Assembly: GCA_937875395.1 (NCBI GenBank)
Contig: CALNCU010000015.1
Location: 1-18,643 of the forward strand
Reading direction: 5' to 3'
Source of the DNA: an uncultured Armatimonadota bacterium
GTDB taxonomy: Bacteria; Armatimonadota; UBA5829; DTJY01
Length of the DNA: 18,643 bases
Each line of letters begins with the position of its first letter. Within the stretch, counting starts at the first letter, position 1. A model generated the notes under the pieces. It saw only the letters and a program-made list of their open reading frames with translations. It searched no databases and was not told the origin of the DNA. The position numbers and the translations under genes were made by a program. Shown piece after piece: positions 14,264-18,643 of the stretch.

Positions 14264-15093
14264 AATCCTCCCTGAAGCAATGTACCATAAAACAGAGCGT
14301 GTCCATGTCCGGCACAGGCCTGCACACCGGCAAGCCGTGCCGTATAGCGCTGCATCCCGCCGGGTGCGGCACAGGCAGAGTCTTTATAACAAGCGACGGC
14401 AGAATTCCGGCTCATGCAGATTACTTGGCTGATACCAGGCGGGGCACAAGCCTTAAATGCGGCAGCGCAGAAGTGCACACAGTTGAACATCTGCTTGCGG
14501 CCCTTGCCGGTCTTTCAATAGATAACGTAGAGATTGAAATTTCCGGGCCGGAACTCCCCTCGGCAGACGGGAGCGCCCTGCCCTTTGTAGAACTTGCAGA
14601 GAGCGCCGGACGCAAAGAGCTTTCCCAGCCGGCCTGCATTATGCAGATTACAGAACCCGTCTGGGTATCGGATGGCGATAAATACGTTTTTGCCGTACCG
14701 TGGGATGGCTTCTGCGCCGCAGGCCTTATATCATTTAATCATCCAATGATAGGCAGCCAGGCCGCAGGATGCAACATAACGGAAGAGTTCTTTAAAAAAG
14801 AGATTGCGCCCGCCCGCACCTTCTGCACCTCTTCTGAAATAGAGATGGTGCAAAGCATGGGCCTGGGGCTGGGCGGAAGCGATGAGAACGTTATAGTGGC
14901 CTATGAAGACCGGTACAACGTTCCGCTGCGTTACAAGAACGAATTCGTCCGCCACAAGATACTAGATCTTATAGGCGATCTATCTCTTGCTGGAGGAAGA
15001 GTTAAAGGTTCTATCACGGCTATTAAATCTAGCCATACTCTAAATACCGCGCTTACGGTAAGCATAGTAAAACAAATAAGAGAGAGAAAGTAG
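14260..15093 (+). CDS. lpxC: UDP-3-O-acyl-N-acetylglucosamine deacetylase
   Basis: LpxC is the zinc enzyme that removes the acetyl group from UDP-3-O-acyl-GlcNAc, the committed step of lipid A synthesis. HTVEHLLAALAGL (73-85) provides Glu76 and zinc ligand His77. FVRHKILDLIGDL (229-241) gives His232 and Asp236 as the other zinc ligands, plus Asp240. SHTLN (258-262) supplies His259, the catalytic histidine. The SADGSALPFVE block (101-111) is also typical. At 277 residues it is somewhat shorter than E. coli LpxC (305). It overlaps lpxD by 4 bases and is followed after 20 bases by fabZ. It is not fused to FabZ, as it is in Bacteroidota. Confidence 0.97.
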   Translation: MKSSLKQCTIKQSVSMSGTGLHTGKPCRIALHPAGCGTGRVFITSDGRIPAHADYLADTRRGTSLKCGSAEVHTVEHLLAALAGLSIDNVEIEISGPELPSADGSALPFVELAESAGRKELSQPACIMQITEPVWVSDGDKYVFAVPWDGFCAAGLISFNHPMIGSQAAGCNITEEFFKKEIAPARTFCTSSEIEMVQSMGLGLGGSDENVIVAYEDRYNVPLRYKNEFVRHKILDLIGDLSLAGGRVKGSITAIKSSHTLNTALTVSIVKQIRERK

Positions 15094-15113
15094 CTGGCAA
15101 GGAGGTTGATGAC

Positions 15114-15608
15114 ATGCTGGATGTAGAGGAGATACGTTCCATACTTCCGCACCGATACCCGTTTCTTTTGGTAGATCGCATACTGGAATTGGAGCCTGGC
15201 AAACGTGCCGTTGGACTTAAGAACGTAACAATTAACGAGGAGTTCTTTCAGGGGCACTTCCCAGGTCATGCCGTAATGCCCGGCGTGCTGGTACTGGAAG
15301 CTATGGCACAGGTAGGAGGAGTCATGCTCCTCAGCATAAGCGGCAATGCCGGAAAGCTGGCATATTTTGGGGGAATGGATAAAGTCCGTTTCCGTAAGCC
15401 CATACTTCCCGGAGATACGCTTATCACAGAGATAGAAGTCATAAAGACCCGGGGAGCCATAGGCCGGGTCCGCGGGATAGGCCGGGTAGACGGCCAGGTT
15501 GCAGTAGAGGGCGAATTTACCTTCGCCCTGGTTGAGAGAAATAATAGAAGCGTGGAGGCAACAAATGAAGTCCATGCAGAGCCTGAGCGGGCTCTCGTTG
15601 CAAAATAA
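15114..15608 (+). CDS. fabZ: 3-hydroxyacyl-[acyl-carrier-protein] dehydratase
   Basis: FabZ dehydrates 3-hydroxyacyl-ACP in fatty acid elongation and competes with LpxA and LpxD for 3-hydroxyacyl-ACP. This explains its frequent place among lpx genes. The hot-dog fold has the opening ILPHRYPFLLVDR (10-22), the active-site FFQGHFPGHAVMPGVL (44-59) with His48, and LEAMAQ (61-66) with Glu62. The core ends near residue 140. A charged tail of about 24 residues follows, making 164 residues against about 150 in E. coli. The tail is encoded partly over the lpxA start region. The AAGGAGG sequence just upstream is a strong ribosome site. Confidence 0.96.
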   Translation: MLDVEEIRSILPHRYPFLLVDRILELEPGKRAVGLKNVTINEEFFQGHFPGHAVMPGVLVLEAMAQVGGVMLLSISGNAGKLAYFGGMDKVRFRKPILPGDTLITEIEVIKTRGAIGRVRGIGRVDGQVAVEGEFTFALVERNNRSVEATNEVHAEPERALVAK

Positions 15609-16422
15609 TACAGAGCCCTCCGATATGACGAGAGAAATACATGAGACGGCAGTAGTCCATCCAGATGCAGAGCTGGGCGCCGGCGTAAAAGTGGGTCCCT
15701 TCAGCATCATAGGCGCCAATACAAAGATTGGCGATAACACCGTCATAGAATCTCACGTAGTTGTAGAGCCGTGGACAACCATAGGCAAAGACTGCCTCAT
15801 CTGTTCCGGCGCAGTGCTGGGGGGAAGGCCCCAGGACAGAAAGTTTAAGGGAGAGCGCAGCTACCTTATTCTTGGCGACCGCAACATAATCCGTGAGTAT
15901 GTGACACTGCACCGGGCAACCGGAGAGGACAACGCTACCTGCATAGGCGACGACAACATGCTTATGGCTTACTGCCATATAGGGCATAACTGCACGTTGG
16001 GCAATAACATAATGATGGCAAACCTTGTAGGTATAAGCGGTCATGCAGTTATAGAAGACAGAGCCACATTCGGCGGAATGGTGGGCGTACACCAGTTTGT
16101 AAGAATAGGCAAGCTGGCAATGGTAGGCGGGTATTCCAAGGTTGTGCAAGATGTTGCGCCGTTTATGATAGCAGACGGCCGTCCCACCAAGGCTTATGAT
16201 CTTAACGTTATAGGCCTAAGGCGCAACGGCGTCCCGGCCAAGGTACGGTCGGAACTCAGGCAGTCATGCAAGCTGCTCTACCGCGCCAATCTTAACCTCT
16301 CCCAGGCAATAGAGACCATAGAGAATGAGATAGACCCAAGCCCGGAGAGGGATTACCTGCTGAATTTTGTCAGGGAAATCAAATCGGGATACGCCGGCCG
16401 CCAACTGGAACACCGGCGGTAG
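15565..16422 (+). CDS. lpxA: UDP-N-acetylglucosamine acyltransferase
   Basis: LpxA adds the first 3-hydroxyacyl chain to UDP-GlcNAc, starting lipid A synthesis. With the start used here, hexapeptide repeats run from about residue 27 (VVHPDAELGAGVKVG) to 200. MAYCHIGHNCTLGNN (134-148) carries His138 and catalytic His141 (E. coli His122 and His125). VGVHQFVRIGKLAMVGG (173-189) and the C-terminal helical domain (215-285) are typical. Two starts are possible. ATG 15565 has GGAGG six bases upstream and overlaps fabZ by 44 bases, giving 285 residues. ATG 15625 has no ribosome site but gives 265 residues, close to E. coli (262), beginning MTREIHETAVVHP. I chose the first on ribosome-site grounds, so the N-terminal 20 residues are uncertain. 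Confidence 0.95.
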   Translation: MKSMQSLSGLSLQNNTEPSDMTREIHETAVVHPDAELGAGVKVGPFSIIGANTKIGDNTVIESHVVVEPWTTIGKDCLICSGAVLGGRPQDRKFKGERSYLILGDRNIIREYVTLHRATGEDNATCIGDDNMLMAYCHIGHNCTLGNNIMMANLVGISGHAVIEDRATFGGMVGVHQFVRIGKLAMVGGYSKVVQDVAPFMIADGRPTKAYDLNVIGLRRNGVPAKVRSELRQSCKLLYRANLNLSQAIETIENEIDPSPERDYLLNFVREIKSGYAGRQLEHRR

Positions 16423-17709
16423 ATGGATAGCAAGAGTCCAAGCATAGTAATTGTAACCGGAGAAGCTTCGGGGGATCTCTATGGCGCTCATTTGGCTGCG
16501 CAGCTTACAGAGATGTGCCCGGAGCTTCAAATCCTGGGCGTGGGCAGTTCCCGGATGCGCAAGGCCGGGGTTCGCCTGCTCAGGGATAGTTCGTCGTGGA
16601 GCGCCATAGGGATAGTGCAGGCGCTTAAGGTAGTGCCCGCCCTGGAGTTTGCGTTCTACAGGTTGAGAAAATACCTTGCCGCCTCTCCCCCGGACCTTCT
16701 TGTGCTGGTAGATTTTGGCGCATTTAATGTCCGCCTGGCGGGAAGAGTGCATCCGCTGGGCATAAAAACCCTGTACTTCATCCCCCCCGGCTCCTGGTAC
16801 CGCGGAAAGACCTACAAATCCATCTCCGGCAATGTAGACAGGGTGGTCACCCCGTTCCCATGGTCGCATGAAACGCTGCAAAAAGAGGGCTTTGCATCAG
16901 ATTTCTTAGGGCATCCGCTGCTTGATATAGTAAAACCCACCGCCTCCCGGGAAGATTTTTTTGCCCAGTTTTCCATAAATCCATCAGAAACCCTTGTGGG
17001 TCTGCTCCCCGGCAGCCGCGGGCACGAAGTATCGCATGTGCTTCCGGCAGAGCTTATAGCAGCCGGGATGCTTGCAGAAAAAGACCCTTCCCTCACGTTT
17101 GCAATCCCCCTTGCCTCCAGCATCTGCGCCCAGAGGGTTGCAGAGGAGCTATCGCAGATACCGTGGATAGATATGCAGTCGTTCTGCCCTCAAGCTCGCA
17201 TGCGCTCACGGCGCAGGTACAGAATTGAGCAGATCACGGCATCGCTTGTAAAAGAGGAGGGCTGGGTTCCTCCCAAAACGCCTGTTCGCATAAAACTTCT
17301 TCCCGGCCAGGCCGGAGACATCCTTGCTTATTCAAAGGCCGCAATTGTAACGTCCGGCACGGCCACTGTAGAGGGCGCCATACTGGGATGCCCAATGGTT
17401 ATAGTCTACAGGGGGAGCCGGCTTATGCAACTTGAATATAAATTGCTGGGCAAAGGTATTAAGTATATTGGGATGCCCAACATTGTTTTAGACAGGGTAG
17501 TCTGCCCGGAGCTTATGGGTGACGATGCTTCTCCCAGGCATATTGCAGAACTTGTACTTCCGCTTCTAACTGATTCCGGTGAACGCGGGGCTGCGCTCAG
17601 CGGCCTGGCGGAAGTGCGGGCTTATCTTGGAGAACCGGGGGCGATATGCAAAACCGCCCGGTTGATACTCTCCATGATTGGGCATATACCGGAAGAAGGT
17701 GTCGTGTGA
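16423..17709 (+). CDS. lpxB: Lipid-A-disaccharide synthase, divergent
   Basis: LpxB (GT19) joins UDP-2,3-diacylglucosamine and lipid X to make the tetraacyl disaccharide. Family marks are VTGEASGDLYGAHL (11-24), SAIGI (60-64), FLGHPL (161-166), LLPGSRGHEVSHVLP (194-208) and SGTATVEGAILGCPMVIVY (311-329). Two places differ from the usual sequence: the common DxPDFN reads DFGAFN (97-102), and the common YVSPSVWAW region reads YFIPPGSW (118-125). An Arg-rich segment at about 256-290 has no counterpart in E. coli, and the length is 428 against 382. The ATG follows the lpxA stop with no gap, so translation is probably coupled. No lpxI lies before it, and neither lpxH nor lpxK is in the window. Confidence 0.93.
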   Translation: MDSKSPSIVIVTGEASGDLYGAHLAAQLTEMCPELQILGVGSSRMRKAGVRLLRDSSSWSAIGIVQALKVVPALEFAFYRLRKYLAASPPDLLVLVDFGAFNVRLAGRVHPLGIKTLYFIPPGSWYRGKTYKSISGNVDRVVTPFPWSHETLQKEGFASDFLGHPLLDIVKPTASREDFFAQFSINPSETLVGLLPGSRGHEVSHVLPAELIAAGMLAEKDPSLTFAIPLASSICAQRVAEELSQIPWIDMQSFCPQARMRSRRRYRIEQITASLVKEEGWVPPKTPVRIKLLPGQAGDILAYSKAAIVTSGTATVEGAILGCPMVIVYRGSRLMQLEYKLLGKGIKYIGMPNIVLDRVVCPELMGDDASPRHIAELVLPLLTDSGERGAALSGLAEVRAYLGEPGAICKTARLILSMIGHIPEEGVV

Positions 17710-17713
17710 GATC

Positions 17714-18643
17714 ATGGGCTCAAAAAATGAGAGAGGGAGTAGGGACGGGAGACGTCTCTACCGTTACTTCACATCAGAGTGGCAGCTCTTTTTGCTGGGG
17801 ATGCTCTGCACAGCAGGCGTATCCTCTATAGAGGTCCTTTTTGTCTGGCTTATATCTGATGTAGTATCGGCCACGGTAGAGAAGAACCCCTTAATGCTCA
17901 ACAGAATTGCGCTCATCATTGTGGGCATCCACCTTGTGAAATGGGTCTTTTCTTACGGGCAGACGTACTTTATCTCCTCTGCTACAGAAAGGATTGCCGT
18001 CCACCTTAGAAACCACCTCTACGCCCACCTTCAACGGCTCCCCATAGGCTTCTTTGAGAAGAACCGGGTGGGGCAGCTTATGTCCCGTATAACAAACGAT
18101 GTAAACCTTGTTCAAAACTCCTCTGTTAAAATAATGAGCGCAGTCTCTGCACCGCTGGTAATCCTGGGCTGCCTCTATACAATATTCAGATGGAACCCCC
18201 GCCTGGCCACAGTCTCGGTAATCCTTCTGCCGCTTATGTCTTACACCGTAACAAGGATAGGCAGGGGCATGAGAGGCATGACGGAGACCTTGCAGACCAG
18301 GCTGGGAGATGCGCTCTCTTCTGTTCAGGAGACGCTCTGCGGGGTAAGCGTAGTCAAATCCTTCGGCATGGAAGATTATGAATCCAAGCGTTTTGCCCAA
18401 AAAATGCACCACGCCTACAATGCGGCCATGCGTACGGTAAGGCGGAGCGCCGCCATGTCTCCCACTATAGAAATAATAGGCATACTGGGAATAGCCTTTG
18501 TGCTTTGGTACGGCGGCAACATGGTGGCAGGCGGCACAGTTCCCGGTTTTGGAACCGGCGCCCTGGTAGGCTTCCTCTTTGCCCTGGAACGCATTGCAAA
18601 CTCTGTGCGCCAGCTTGCGGGGGTGAATATTGTCTGCCACCAG
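17714..18643 (+). CDS. ABC exporter, MsbA-like, membrane domain (runs off the right edge)
   Basis: The frame opens at ATG 17714, four bases after the lpxB stop, and stays open for 310 codons to the edge. The translation is the transmembrane half of a type IV (exporter) ABC protein. Hydrophobic segments lie near residues 24-50, 62-85, 143-178 and 250-290. The intracellular coupling part is GFFEKNRVGQLMSRITNDVN (112-131) and the second signature is LQTRLGDALSSVQETLCGVS (193-212), followed by VVKSFGMEDYE. The nucleotide-binding domain, with Walker A and the ABC signature, lies outside the window. Its position after lpxB suggests it is MsbA, flipping the lipid A core across the inner membrane. 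A multidrug exporter of the same fold cannot be excluded. GAAGAAGG, about 13 bases upstream, is the only ribosome-site candidate. Confidence 0.9.
   Translation, partial: MGSKNERGSRDGRRLYRYFTSEWQLFLLGMLCTAGVSSIEVLFVWLISDVVSATVEKNPLMLNRIALIIVGIHLVKWVFSYGQTYFISSATERIAVHLRNHLYAHLQRLPIGFFEKNRVGQLMSRITNDVNLVQNSSVKIMSAVSAPLVILGCLYTIFRWNPRLATVSVILLPLMSYTVTRIGRGMRGMTETLQTRLGDALSSVQETLCGVSVVKSFGMEDYESKRFAQKMHHAYNAAMRTVRRSAAMSPTIEIIGILGIAFVLWYGGNMVAGGTVPGFGTGALVGFLFALERIANSVRQLAGVNIVCHQ

Noticed and set aside
17891..18640. Minus-strand frame of 249 codons at the right edge
   Set aside because: The + strand here clearly encodes the ABC exporter membrane domain, continuous with the lpx operon.

Overview
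The window comes from a diderm (Gram-negative type) bacterium that makes lipid A. From about 9.4 kb to the right edge, all genes lie on the + strand and form an outer-membrane biogenesis cluster: an ECF sigma factor, BamA, an OmpH/Skp chaperone, an uncharacterised lipoprotein, LpxD, LpxC, FabZ, LpxA, LpxB and the start of an MsbA-type ABC exporter. The left edge carries the beginning of an RqcH/NFACT gene, and many genes use ATA for Ile and GTA for Val. The exact lineage cannot be fixed by reading alone. LpxA is followed directly by LpxB with no lpxI between them, so this is not the usual Negativicutes order. A Terrabacteria-type diderm is my weak guess.

Left part (1-6.5 kb, minus strand): the 5' end of rqcH (cut by the window edge) with a clear sigma-70 promoter; a secreted serine hydrolase of the beta-lactamase class C/PBP fold with a C-terminal extension; a KefB-like CPA2 monovalent cation/H+ antiporter with two RCK domains; and a DinB-type Y-family DNA polymerase. 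The hydrolase lies between two near-identical intergenic direct repeats and uses codons differently from its neighbours, so it may be an acquired cassette. The kef-dinB gap holds the kef promoter and a GC-rich, repeat-containing, foldable stretch.

Middle (6.5-9.4 kb): a Gfo/Idh/MocA oxidoreductase (+), expressed from an AT-rich promoter through a roughly 120-nt leader with a tiny ORF, converges on a GT4 glycosyltransferase (-). A hairpin terminator sits between them.

Right part (9.4-18.6 kb, +): the envelope cluster. BamA inserts beta-barrels, OmpH/Skp escorts their unfolded precursors in the periplasm, LpxA, LpxC, LpxD and LpxB carry lipid A synthesis from UDP-GlcNAc to the disaccharide, FabZ supplies acyl chains, and the MsbA-like exporter would flip the lipid A product. 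Genes are tightly spaced or overlapping from ompH onward. A strong extended -10 promoter before ompH suggests the chaperone/lpx part can be transcribed separately from sigma-bamA. The sigma factor at the head is the most suggestive regulatory feature, because sigma-E type factors control these gene families in proteobacteria. I found no tRNA, rRNA, CRISPR array or intact insertion sequence.
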